Below are positions 1 through 6,742 of a DNA stretch of 14,462 bases, piece by piece (positions within the stretch are counted from its first letter, which is position 1; each line of letters begins with the position of its first letter). Under the pieces are notes generated by a model. That model was not told the origin of the DNA. It saw only the letters and a program-made list of their open reading frames with translations, and searched no databases. Origin of the DNA: Spirochaetia bacterium (GTDB taxonomy: Bacteria > Spirochaetota > Spirochaetia > JABMQR01); NCBI GenBank assembly GCA_016784705.1, contig JADHUD010000029.1, forward strand, positions 1 through 14,462, written 5' to 3'. The position numbers were made by a program, and so were the translations under genes.

Positions 1-20
1 CTATCTTTTACCTGTCCCAT
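1..20 (-). CDS. 5' end of a leftward gene that leaves the window
   Basis: Only the start is inside the window. On the minus strand an ATG at 20-18 is preceded, with 4 nt spacing, by a perfect AGGAGG (30-25). The frame then reads Met-Gly-Gln-Val-Lys-Asp before the edge. The strong Shine-Dalgarno sequence and the upstream extended -10 make a real start likely. Six codons do not allow a function call. It is transcribed divergently from the ROK regulator at 245, so the two share one intergenic region and possibly one operator. Confidence 0.6.
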
Positions 21-54
21 GTTTCCTCCTGGTGCTTGCGGTTTGGTTATTTCA

Positions 55-118
55 AGTATACCAGTGATTCATGGGACTTTTTCTTTTTTATCCCCTTTTT
101 TCTCCTATTTTTGGCGAC
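55..118 (-). promoter_or_regulatory. Candidate promoter of the leftward edge gene
   Basis: Reading leftward there is an extended -10, TGG-TATACT (63-55), about 35 nt upstream of the ATG at 20. There is no good -35. The stretch 79-118 is almost pure A/G on this strand, with several A-tracts, which resembles an UP element. The call rests on motif matching only. Confidence 0.4.
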
Positions 119-165
119 AGTTCATTTTACCGCGCGCGATTTTTTTATTTATTACTGTTTTTTTC

Positions 166-194
166 TTGACAATCAATAAAAGTGGATGCACAAT
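166..194 (+). promoter_or_regulatory. Candidate sigma-70 promoter of the ROK regulator
   Basis: A perfect -35 TTGACA (166-171) is followed, after 17 nt, by CACAAT (189-194), a 4/6 match to the -10. Initiation would fall near 200, inside the inverted repeat at 198-227, which is a natural position for repression. Confidence 0.5.
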
Positions 195-197
195 TCT

Positions 198-227
198 ATT
201 GGTTGGTTTATATTTCAACCAACCAAT
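198..227 (+). promoter_or_regulatory. Perfect inverted repeat, probable ROK operator
   Basis: Arms ATTGGTTGGTT (198-208) and AACCAACCAAT (217-227) are exact reverse complements, 11 bp each, around an 8-nt AT-rich centre. The repeat covers the expected transcription start of the regulator and ends 17 nt before its start codon. Two half-sites about two helical turns apart suit a dimeric helix-turn-helix protein, so autoregulation by the ROK protein is inferred. No T-tract follows, so it is not a terminator. Confidence 0.55.
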
Positions 228-244
228 ACATATTAAGGAAGATT

Positions 245-1426
245 ATGCTTCAGCCTATTAAAAGACCAAGAATAATAAATACCTCCCGTATCATTCGTGA
301 GATATGGAGCTCTCCTCAAGTCAGCAGGGTGGAGATTGCCCGAAGACTTCAACTGAACAAATCCACAATCACCAATATTGTCAATGAATTGATAGAAGAT
401 GGACTTATTCAGGAGACACATGAAGGTTTTGCAGGTCCTCAAGGAGGCAGGAAACCTGTAAATCTTCAAATAAATAAACAATATGGTGTGGTAATTGGTT
501 TTGAGCTCAGACCAAACTCCTATACAGTTGTTGTTACCGACCTGTTCGGAGATATTCTCTTTTCCCAAACTGAATTGGACTCAATCAGCAATACTAATTT
601 TAAAGAAAAATTATTAGGTATCTATGCTGCAACCATAGAAAAAATAGCATGGATAGAACCGCCTGTATTAGGTGTCGGATTTGGCATATCCGGAATAGTT
701 GATGCCCACAAACGGATAATCAAAGCCTCTATCCCCCTGGAATTTACTGAACCGTATGATTTCTACGAAGAGATTGCAAAAGATTTTCCTGTACCTGTCT
801 TTATAGAGAATGATGCAAACAGCTGCGCATGGGGAGAGTTGGTTTTTCACAGATTCAGATCTCTCCGAAACTTCATCTTCATTCTGGTTGAATTCAGAGA
901 ACTTCAAGAGAGAAAGAAGATATTTGAGAAAACTGCCGTTGGTCTGGGCTTTGTTATTGATGGAAAAGTGTATCACGGATTAAACAGTTCGGCAGGTGAA
1001 TTTCACAGTGTTTTTATCAGCAGCGGACAGAAAGGACAGTTTGATATTGATTATGAAGCCTCCTTCACTATTGAGGAAAACCCAGATGTTCTGAAAAAAT
1101 TCATAACCGAACTTTCAAAACATGCAGCACTGTTTGTGAACAGTCTCAACCTCAGTCAGGTATTTATCGGTGGCCATATTGAAAAGTACCAGGACATTGT
1201 CAGACCTATACTTTTAAAAGAGATAAACCAAAACTGGATGTATGAGAAGCCGGTAGATTGTGAAATTCGATTCTCATCGCTGGGAGAACGTGCTGTGGCT
1301 TATGGTGCAGCTGGATTTGTGCTCGATCGGCTCTTTATCGATCTTGAGTTTCTGGATGATAATGATATGGAAAGGGTTGGAGGATTATTTCTTCTGCCCG
1401 ATTTAAAGAAACGAGTCTATCTGTAG
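245..1426 (+). CDS. ROK-family (NagC/XylR-like) transcriptional regulator
   Basis: A 393-residue predicted repressor of the sugar genes that follow. Residues 26-57 form a winged helix-turn-helix typical of NagC/XylR (VSRVEIARRLQLNKSTITN), followed by the wing segment GGRKP (67-71). The rest is a ROK fold with the ENDAN motif (188-192) and FGISGIVD near 146-153. The ROK sugar/zinc signature is degenerate: AGEFH (250-254) replaces the usual AGEIGH, and the CxCGxxGC zinc cysteines are absent. A charged insert (about 216-230) sits where the family has a tight glycine loop. The sensor may therefore be altered. The start at 245 has AAGGAAG upstream; an upstream in-frame ATG at 182 would lie inside the promoter. 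It ends in TAG. The likely ligand is an amino sugar or oligosaccharide, by context only. Confidence 0.85.
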   Translation: MLQPIKRPRIINTSRIIREIWSSPQVSRVEIARRLQLNKSTITNIVNELIEDGLIQETHEGFAGPQGGRKPVNLQINKQYGVVIGFELRPNSYTVVVTDLFGDILFSQTELDSISNTNFKEKLLGIYAATIEKIAWIEPPVLGVGFGISGIVDAHKRIIKASIPLEFTEPYDFYEEIAKDFPVPVFIENDANSCAWGELVFHRFRSLRNFIFILVEFRELQERKKIFEKTAVGLGFVIDGKVYHGLNSSAGEFHSVFISSGQKGQFDIDYEASFTIEENPDVLKKFITELSKHAALFVNSLNLSQVFIGGHIEKYQDIVRPILLKEINQNWMYEKPVDCEIRFSSLGERAVAYGAAGFVLDRLFIDLEFLDDNDMERVGGLFLLPDLKKRVYL

Positions 1427-1466
1427 TCCGCCTGAAATCTGCATGCAGAGTTTCAAATTGAGCTTA

Positions 1467-1494
1467 TTGGCCTGCGTTGACGGGATTATATAAG
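1467..1494 (+). promoter_or_regulatory. Candidate promoter of the sugar ABC operon
   Basis: TTGGCC (1467-1472, 4/6) and TATAAG (1489-1494, 5/6) are spaced by 16 nt in the 179-nt gap between regulator and binding protein. Initiation would fall near 1501, just ahead of the palindrome at 1505-1529. Motif match only. Confidence 0.4.
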
Positions 1495-1504
1495 AAAAAG
1501 GGAT

Positions 1505-1529
1505 TCAGTAGTCAAACTTTGACCACTGA
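1505..1529 (+). promoter_or_regulatory. 25-bp near-perfect palindrome, candidate operator of the ABC operon
   Basis: Arms TCAGTAGTCAAA (1505-1516) and TTTGACCACTGA (1518-1529) flank a single central C, with one mismatched pair in 12. A one-base centre and no following T-run argue for a protein-binding site rather than an RNA hairpin. It lies immediately downstream of the candidate promoter at 1467-1494. Its sequence differs from the palindrome at 198-227, so a different regulator may bind here. Confidence 0.5.
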
Positions 1530-1605
1530 GGTTTAATTGGCAGAGTCGTGGATATAACAGCCCGCGAATCTAAAAAAAAATTCTGAACACTTGTAGGAGG
1601 TGTGT

Positions 1606-2901
1606 ATGAAGAAGTTACTAGTATTGGCGCTGGTATTATTACTGGCAGTCGGATCTCTCTTTGCTGCAGCAGAAAAAGAGGCAGCAGATGGTGTCGTTGA
1701 ACTCGATATGTATCACTATCATAACCTTGCAGATGATACTGCAACAGGACAATGGAATGAAATAATGGCCGCTTTCGAGGTATCATACCCCAATATTACC
1801 CTTAATATTGAATACCAGAATAATGAACCGTTCCACAACAAACTGCAGGCTATGGCTGTGGCCAAACAGCTCCCGGATGTTGTATACCTCTGGCCGAAAA
1901 AGAGAACCGGTTATGTTACGGGTGCAGGACTCATCAAAGACCTTGTTCCTTTTCTCGGAGATAAAGTTAATGAATTCTCACCTGCAGCAATGACTCCTCA
2001 AGGTCCAAATGGTGAAATCTATGAAGTTCCCCAGCAGGTAACCGCTACTCATGTAGTATTTACCAATAATAAAATTCTTGATGAACTCGGATTAACCTAT
2101 CCGAAAACTCTTGATGAAATGCTTGCTCAGGGACCAAAACTGGCAGCCGCAGGATATATTCCAATTGCCATGGATAATGGTGACGGATGGCAGATGCAGT
2201 CATGTTTCCTTTCAGCTCTGACCGAAAGAGCAGGCGGTATGGATTGGTATAATGATGTACTCGTGGGAAAAGCTTCTTTCAGCGATACTGAATTTGTAAA
2301 TGCATTGAATGTAATTAAAGTTCTTTCAGACAATGATATGTTTTCACCTGGTATTAATCAGGCTCCTTATGGCAATGCACTTTCCGATTTCGAAAATGGA
2401 AAAGCTGCGTACCTGATCGACGGCGGATGGAGAGTTCAGTCTCTCGTTGAAGAACTGCCTGAAGCACTGGTTCCCTATGTTACACTGGAAGCATTCCCGG
2501 ATATCCCCAATCAGGTAGGACAGTCTCAGTCAACCGCTGTTGTAGCCGGAACAGGTTTTGGTATGAATGCAAACCTCGAAGGCACAAAAGCTGATGCTGC
2601 ATGGGACTGGATTTGGTTCTATTCAGGTGAAGAGGGTGCCAACATCAGAGTTGGTCATGGTATGATTCCTTCCTATATCAATGCCGATATGGGCAGTCAG
2701 CACCCATTACTTGCTAAACTGGTTGACTTCCTCAATACAAAACCTGCCGGTTATGTAATTGATGCAGTAGTGGACGGCGAAGGCATGGGCGTTCTGCATC
2801 CTGGAATACAGGAAATGATGTTCGGCAACAAAACTCCTCAGGCAGTTGCTGATGAATTCGAAGCATGGGTTGCAGCAAACGACTCCACAAGAAATCCATA
2901 A
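1606..2901 (+). CDS. ABC transporter sugar-binding protein (family 1 solute-binding protein)
   Basis: A 431-residue periplasmic receptor delivering a sugar or oligosaccharide to the permeases encoded downstream. The N-terminus is a signal peptide (MKKLLVLALVLLLAVG, then SLFA) with a predicted SPase I site after an Ala around residues 19-22. There is no lipobox cysteine, so it is not predicted to be a lipoprotein. The mature part starts with a charged linker and has the two-lobed binding-protein pattern: an early LDMYHYHN strand, NKLQAMAVAKQLPDVVYLW, and a C-terminal FEAWV helix. Length matches family 1 (CUT1). The start at 1606 follows AGGAGG at 1595-1600; a GTG in frame at 1600 overlaps that site and is rejected. 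A terminator follows, as expected for a receptor made in excess over its permeases. The ligand is unknown; GlcNAc-containing glycan is inferred from the GH20 gene. Confidence 0.9.
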   Translation: MKKLLVLALVLLLAVGSLFAAAEKEAADGVVELDMYHYHNLADDTATGQWNEIMAAFEVSYPNITLNIEYQNNEPFHNKLQAMAVAKQLPDVVYLWPKKRTGYVTGAGLIKDLVPFLGDKVNEFSPAAMTPQGPNGEIYEVPQQVTATHVVFTNNKILDELGLTYPKTLDEMLAQGPKLAAAGYIPIAMDNGDGWQMQSCFLSALTERAGGMDWYNDVLVGKASFSDTEFVNALNVIKVLSDNDMFSPGINQAPYGNALSDFENGKAAYLIDGGWRVQSLVEELPEALVPYVTLEAFPDIPNQVGQSQSTAVVAGTGFGMNANLEGTKADAAWDWIWFYSGEEGANIRVGHGMIPSYINADMGSQHPLLAKLVDFLNTKPAGYVIDAVVDGEGMGVLHPGIQEMMFGNKTPQAVADEFEAWVAANDSTRNP

Positions 2902-2932
2902 TCCAACATAATACATAAAAACATATGATTCA

Positions 2933-2967
2933 GGGCTGCCTGTAAAGATCAGGCAGCCCGACTTTTC
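2933..2967 (+). terminator. Hairpin terminator/attenuator between binding protein and permeases
   Basis: GGGCTGCCTG (2933-2942) pairs perfectly with CAGGCAGCCC (2950-2959) over a 7-nt loop, followed by GACTTTTCT. The U-run is short, so partial read-through into the permease genes is plausible. This arrangement sets a high ratio of binding protein to membrane subunits. Confidence 0.75.
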
Positions 2968-2991
2968 TACAATTGCCGACAAAGAAAAAAT

Positions 2992-3029
2992 TTCATCTTG
3001 CGGTCGTTTAGTGGTACAATCAACTAAAC
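2992..3029 (+). promoter_or_regulatory. Candidate secondary promoter with overlapping inverted repeat
   Basis: TTCATC (2992-2997), 17 nt, then an extended -10 TGG-TACAAT (3012-3020). Around the -10 lies GTTTAGT (3006-3012), 10 nt, ACTAAAC (3023-3029), a perfect 7-bp inverted repeat. A repressor bound there would block the promoter. It lies after the terminator at 2933-2967 and 60 nt ahead of the first permease gene, so the permeases may have their own promoter. Confidence 0.35.
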
Positions 3030-3088
3030 AACAGCAAGCTGCAACTTTACGTAATCAATATACATCCTGGAAAAAAGGAGTTCTCCAC

Positions 3089-3976
3089 ATGGATTTTAGA
3101 GAAAAACGCAGGAGTTACTGGTATCTGGTTGGACCGGCAGTTTTAATATATTCATTAGTCATAATCTTTCCGGTAGTAGTCAGCTTTGTTTTGGGATTTA
3201 CCAAATGGAGCGGTTTTGGATCTCCTGTATTTGTAGGAATCAAAAATTATATAACCATGATGAAAGACCCGGTCTTTCTTTATGACCTCAGAAACAACTT
3301 ACTAATAGTCGGAACCTCCGTTTTCGGTCAGATTCCGCTTGGTTTTGTTCTTGCCTATATCCTCTACCGGAAAATGGTGAAATTCGGTAATTTTTTCGAA
3401 TCGATGATTTTTCTCCCTATCACCATCTCCGCCGTTGTTGTCGCTATAATGTGGAACAGAATCTTTTTCGGCAACTCCGGCATGTTTACCTCCCTTATGA
3501 GAATGATAACCGGGGATCAGCGTTGGATAATGGCAATTTCAGAGTCAAAATCCGGAGCAATTTTTCCTGTGTTATTTGTAATTCTCTGGATGTATACAGG
3601 ACTCTACATGATCATCTATCTGGCAAATCTTCAGAAAATTTCCCCAAGTGTTCTGGAAGCAGCAATTATTGACGGTGCTTCTGAAGGTCAAATACTCGGA
3701 CGTATAATTTTGCCTTCGATGATTAATGTTCTTTTCACCACAGCTATATTTGCAATTTCAGGAAGTCTGAAAAGCTTCGACCTGATTTTTGCCATGACCA
3801 ACGGTGGTCCCGCCCACTATACCGAGGTTGTAGCTATCTACATGTATATAAATACATTTAAATATTACAAGTACGGATTCGGCAGTGCCGTTTCAATCAT
3901 GATAATCATTCTCAGTGTGGGTCTTATTACCATTCTGAACAAATTCGTCCGCCGTATAGAGCGGAAATACGAGTAA
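3089..3976 (+). CDS. ABC sugar permease, first subunit (MalF/UgpA type)
   Basis: A 295-residue inner-membrane permease that would pair with the next gene to form the translocation pore. It has about six hydrophobic segments, starting with YWYLVGPAVLIYSLVIIF after a short basic cytoplasmic N-terminus. The EAA loop that docks the ATPase is EAAIIDGASEGQILGRIILP, beginning at residue 190. The C-terminus is RRIERKYE, common in CUT1 permeases. The start at 3089 has AAAGGAG with 8 nt spacing. An in-frame GTG at 3011 lies inside the candidate promoter and would add 26 residues that do not look membrane-associated. The next gene starts 12 nt after the stop. Confidence 0.9.
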   Translation: MDFREKRRSYWYLVGPAVLIYSLVIIFPVVVSFVLGFTKWSGFGSPVFVGIKNYITMMKDPVFLYDLRNNLLIVGTSVFGQIPLGFVLAYILYRKMVKFGNFFESMIFLPITISAVVVAIMWNRIFFGNSGMFTSLMRMITGDQRWIMAISESKSGAIFPVLFVILWMYTGLYMIIYLANLQKISPSVLEAAIIDGASEGQILGRIILPSMINVLFTTAIFAISGSLKSFDLIFAMTNGGPAHYTEVVAIYMYINTFKYYKYGFGSAVSIMIIILSVGLITILNKFVRRIERKYE

Positions 3977-3988
3977 GGGAGGTACGGT

Positions 3989-4828
3989 ATGGAAGTTAAA
4001 ACTAATAACATGAACAGCTGGAAACTATTTTCCTATATTCTTATGGCTATATTCACGCTGATTACAATTGGCCCCTTGCTTTGGACCTTTTTCAGCTCTT
4101 TGAAACCGCATGCCTTGATTGTCCAGTCTCCGTTCAAACTTTTTATGGAATGGTCTCCTGCCAACTACATATCAGCCTGGAAGCTTGGAGAGATGGGTAT
4201 TCTGTTTCTGAACAGTATATTCTACTCAACCATTGCAACTGTCGGCACTGTCTATCTTGCCCTTGCTGCAGGATATGCTTTTGCAAAATTCGGGTTCAGG
4301 ATATCAAAAGTTTTTTATGCTTTCTTTGCTGCTGGTCTGCTGATCACCGTACACTCAGTTCTGGTTCCCCTGTTTGTCATGGAAAACTGGCTGGGTATTG
4401 ATAACACCCGAATAGGTGTACTGATTCCTTATATTGGATTCGGTCTCCCTTTTCAGGTCTATCTTGCCACATCATTTATCAAGAGTCTGCCGACCTCTCT
4501 GGAAGAGGCTGCACGGATTGACGGAGCAACCTATATGCAGGTTTTTTGGAAAATAGTAATACCTATGGCAGTTCCGGTAACGGTTACCATGCTAATCTAT
4601 GCATTTCTGGGAAACTGGAATGAGTTTGTATTGATAATGGTTCTCACAAGTGATTCCGCAATCAGATCTCTTCCTGCAGGTATCAATGCTTTCGCAGGCG
4701 GTATGGCTAGGAATTACGGTTTTCAGTTTGCAGCTCTCTGTATAGGCACAATCCCGATGATTCTCTTTTATGCTGCTTTCAGAAAACAGATTGCCAAAGG
4801 ATTTGCGGCCGGGTCTCTTAAAGAGTAG
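3989..4828 (+). CDS. ABC sugar permease, second subunit (MalG/UgpE type)
   Basis: A 279-residue partner permease. It has six predicted membrane segments and a MalG-type EAA loop, EEAARIDGATYMQVFWKIVI, from residue 172. The C-terminal FRKQIAKGFAAGSLKE is a typical end for this subfamily (compare the usual GL.AGAVKG). A GGGAGG site (3977-3982) overlaps the end of the upstream gene's 3' region, 6 nt from the start, so translation is probably coupled. It ends in tandem stops TAG-TAA (4826-4831). No ABC ATPase follows; the complex presumably uses a shared MsmK/MsmX-like ATPase encoded elsewhere, as in many CUT1 systems. Confidence 0.9.
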   Translation: MEVKTNNMNSWKLFSYILMAIFTLITIGPLLWTFFSSLKPHALIVQSPFKLFMEWSPANYISAWKLGEMGILFLNSIFYSTIATVGTVYLALAAGYAFAKFGFRISKVFYAFFAAGLLITVHSVLVPLFVMENWLGIDNTRIGVLIPYIGFGLPFQVYLATSFIKSLPTSLEEAARIDGATYMQVFWKIVIPMAVPVTVTMLIYAFLGNWNEFVLIMVLTSDSAIRSLPAGINAFAGGMARNYGFQFAALCIGTIPMILFYAAFRKQIAKGFAAGSLKE

Positions 4829-4835
4829 TAATTAG

Positions 4836-4874
4836 AGCCGAGTTCTAAATGCTTTGCATTTTTGGAAATCGGCT
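4836..4874 (+). other. Imperfect RNA hairpin between permease and GH20 genes
   Basis: AGCCGA (4836-4841) pairs with TCGGCT (4869-4874), TTC (4843-4845) with GAA (4865-4867), and AAATGC (4847-4852) with GCATTT (4856-4861) over a 3-nt loop. No U-run follows, so it is more likely an mRNA processing or stability element than a terminator. It accounts for much of the 88-nt gap before the GH20 start. Confidence 0.35.
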
Positions 4875-4916
4875 TCTGTACATATGAGTAAACTAAGGCA
4901 GATTACGGAGATACGT

Positions 4917-6707
4917 ATGTTTCCAAGACCTAGATCCAGAATTACAAAGGCGGGGACATATCGTCTCAACCCATCGCTAATACACAGTCTGCAAAGCTGT
5001 ACAACTGATACTGATCAGCTCCCCGGGGTTATATTTAATCATGATGCCCGTCAGGCGCGCGAAGCATTCTCCCTTTTGATAGGGCAGGAAAATATTACAT
5101 TGACCTATGCAGATTCCGGCGGCCGCTATTACGGCTTGCTGCTGTTAACACAATATATTGAAGAGACTGCAAGTAACGGAAGCATCCCATGCGTAGATAT
5201 TTTTGACCAGCCCGCTTTCAAGGAACGCGGAGTAATGCTGGATATCAGCCGTAACAGAATTCCAACCATGAAAACTTTTACGCGGTATATATCACTGTTT
5301 GCCAATCTGCGGTTTAATCAGCTGCAGCTCTATACAGAGCACACCTTTGCTTACACTAAGCATACACAAGTATGGAAGGGTTATTCACCGATGACCCCGG
5401 CTGAAATACAGGAGATCGATGCCCTCTGCCGGCTGCATGCAATTGAGCTGATCCCAAACCAGAACTCCTTTGGTCATTTGGAACCATTCTTAAAATTCCC
5501 GGAATATCATTATCTTGCTGAAGCTCCCGATGGGTATAATGACCCCTGGGGCGGACATCCTCAGATTGGTTCGTCCCTCTATCCCGGGTCTCCTCAAACT
5601 CTGGAGTTCCTGGAAGATCTGTATGACGAGCTATTACCTAACTTCACCAGCAGAACGTTAAATGTGGGTTGCGATGAGACTTTTGATGTATGCCAGGGGA
5701 AAAGCAAGGAGCGCTGCGCCCGGCTTGGAATGGGAAAAGTGTATCTTGATTTTGTTACATCTTTGAACACAATCGCTGAGAAACGCGGTTTCAGAACCCA
5801 ATTCTGGGGTGATATGATTGAGACTCATCCCGAACTGATTCCGGAGATTCCGAAATCAATGCAGGCTGTATGCTGGTGGTATGAAGGTGATGGATCAATG
5901 AAAAAACGCGCTGCTCCCTATGCAGCTTCTGGAATAGATTTTCAGATCTGGTCCGGAACCTCGGCATGGATGACTCTTACCGGCCGCTGGAAAAATACTG
6001 TTGACAACATCAGCGAGAGTATCGAAGCTGGAAAAAAGCATGGTGCTTCGGGTCTGGCTATCTCCGATTGGGGAGACCACGGACATTGGAATCCACCTGT
6101 TCTCAGTTTGCTTCCTCTTTCTGCCGGAGGGCTCGCGTTTTGGAAGGGAGAACTCCCGGCTGAAGAAGAGCTGACAGAAGCTGTGAGTAATAGAAACCTT
6201 CTGAATATGCCAGGGGATTTTTCTAAATTACTGATGAAGATGGGAAATCTCTATACAAGACTTCCTTTTAAACTCCATAACACAACCCCTTGGTCGGTAA
6301 TCCTTGTCCAGCACTATGTACCGGCATACCGCAACGATTTGCTGGCTAATAGAGATAGTCTGAACCAGTTTGACTGGAACGCTCTTATTGAAGAGCTGGA
6401 GACTATCCGGGAGGGTTTTTCAGCTTCTGCTGTTGGGGACCTGCTTTTACGGGAGGAGGCTGTCTGGTGTTGCAATATCTCATTGCTGGGAATGAAAATG
6501 TGCCGATCATACGTTGTTTCGGGTGCTGCAGACTGGCTGCCTGCGGAGCTGAATCCTGATGCTGCTGCCGGGTTTGCTGCTGAACTTCGGGTAATTGCCG
6601 ATCAATTCAAGGATTTGTGGCTAAGGCGTTCGCGCCCAGGCGGTCTTCAGTTCTCATACGGCAGAATGATCGAGTTGGCTGAAATTCTGGAAAATGCAGG
6701 CAAGTGA
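4917..6707 (+). CDS. GH20-like beta-N-acetylhexosaminidase
   Basis: A 596-residue glycoside hydrolase predicted to release terminal GlcNAc or GalNAc by substrate-assisted catalysis. The N-terminal non-catalytic domain ends in the GH20b-like segment DSGGRYYGLLLLTQY (66-80). The barrel begins with ERGVMLDISRNRIPT (103-117). The catalytic Asp-Glu pair is D253-E254 in LNVGCDETFD, equivalent to the HxGGDE motif of classical GH20 enzymes but with Cys in place of the second Gly. FWGDM and SDWGDHGHWNP are further barrel-strand motifs. An alpha-helical region from about 430 to the end is extra. No signal peptide is seen, so it acts in the cytoplasm on imported oligosaccharides. The start at 4917 has GGAG 6 nt upstream; in-frame TTG 4854 and ATG 4884 have poorer sites. 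The exact substrate cannot be read from sequence. Confidence 0.85.
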   Translation: MFPRPRSRITKAGTYRLNPSLIHSLQSCTTDTDQLPGVIFNHDARQAREAFSLLIGQENITLTYADSGGRYYGLLLLTQYIEETASNGSIPCVDIFDQPAFKERGVMLDISRNRIPTMKTFTRYISLFANLRFNQLQLYTEHTFAYTKHTQVWKGYSPMTPAEIQEIDALCRLHAIELIPNQNSFGHLEPFLKFPEYHYLAEAPDGYNDPWGGHPQIGSSLYPGSPQTLEFLEDLYDELLPNFTSRTLNVGCDETFDVCQGKSKERCARLGMGKVYLDFVTSLNTIAEKRGFRTQFWGDMIETHPELIPEIPKSMQAVCWWYEGDGSMKKRAAPYAASGIDFQIWSGTSAWMTLTGRWKNTVDNISESIEAGKKHGASGLAISDWGDHGHWNPPVLSLLPLSAGGLAFWKGELPAEEELTEAVSNRNLLNMPGDFSKLLMKMGNLYTRLPFKLHNTTPWSVILVQHYVPAYRNDLLANRDSLNQFDWNALIEELETIREGFSASAVGDLLLREEAVWCCNISLLGMKMCRSYVVSGAADWLPAELNPDAAAGFAAELRVIADQFKDLWLRRSRPGGLQFSYGRMIELAEILENAGK

Positions 6708-6740
6708 TCTGAAACTTCAGAAAGTGCTCCTGCTTCCAGA
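6686..6740. terminator. Nested hairpin at the convergent junction, possible bidirectional terminator
   Basis: Three nested perfect stems share one axis: TCTGGAA (6686-6692) with TTCCAGA (6734-6740), GCAGG (6696-6700) with CCTGC (6729-6733), and TCTGAA (6708-6713) with TTCAGA (6716-6721). The GH20 stop codon lies inside it; the stop of the opposing flavoprotein gene is 3 nt beyond. There is no strong U-run on either strand, so termination may be inefficient. Confidence 0.45.
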
Positions 6741-6742
6741 GG

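Noticed and set aside
131..138. Alternating (CG)4 tract, potentially Z-DNA-forming
   Set aside because: Only 8 bp, not part of a longer palindrome and not placed at a promoter element; too short to claim a function.
182..244. Upstream in-frame ATG that would extend the ROK regulator by 21 residues
   Set aside because: It lies between -35 and -10 of the candidate promoter and translates the operator; ATG 245 has a better ribosome site and gives the normal ROK N-terminus.
3011..3088. GTG start extending the first permease by 26 residues
   Set aside because: The extension is polar, overlaps the candidate promoter, and ATG 3089 has a good ribosome site.
4854..4916. TTG/ATG starts extending the GH20 protein
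   Set aside because: They fall in or just after the intergenic hairpin; ATG 4917 has GGAG at ideal spacing.
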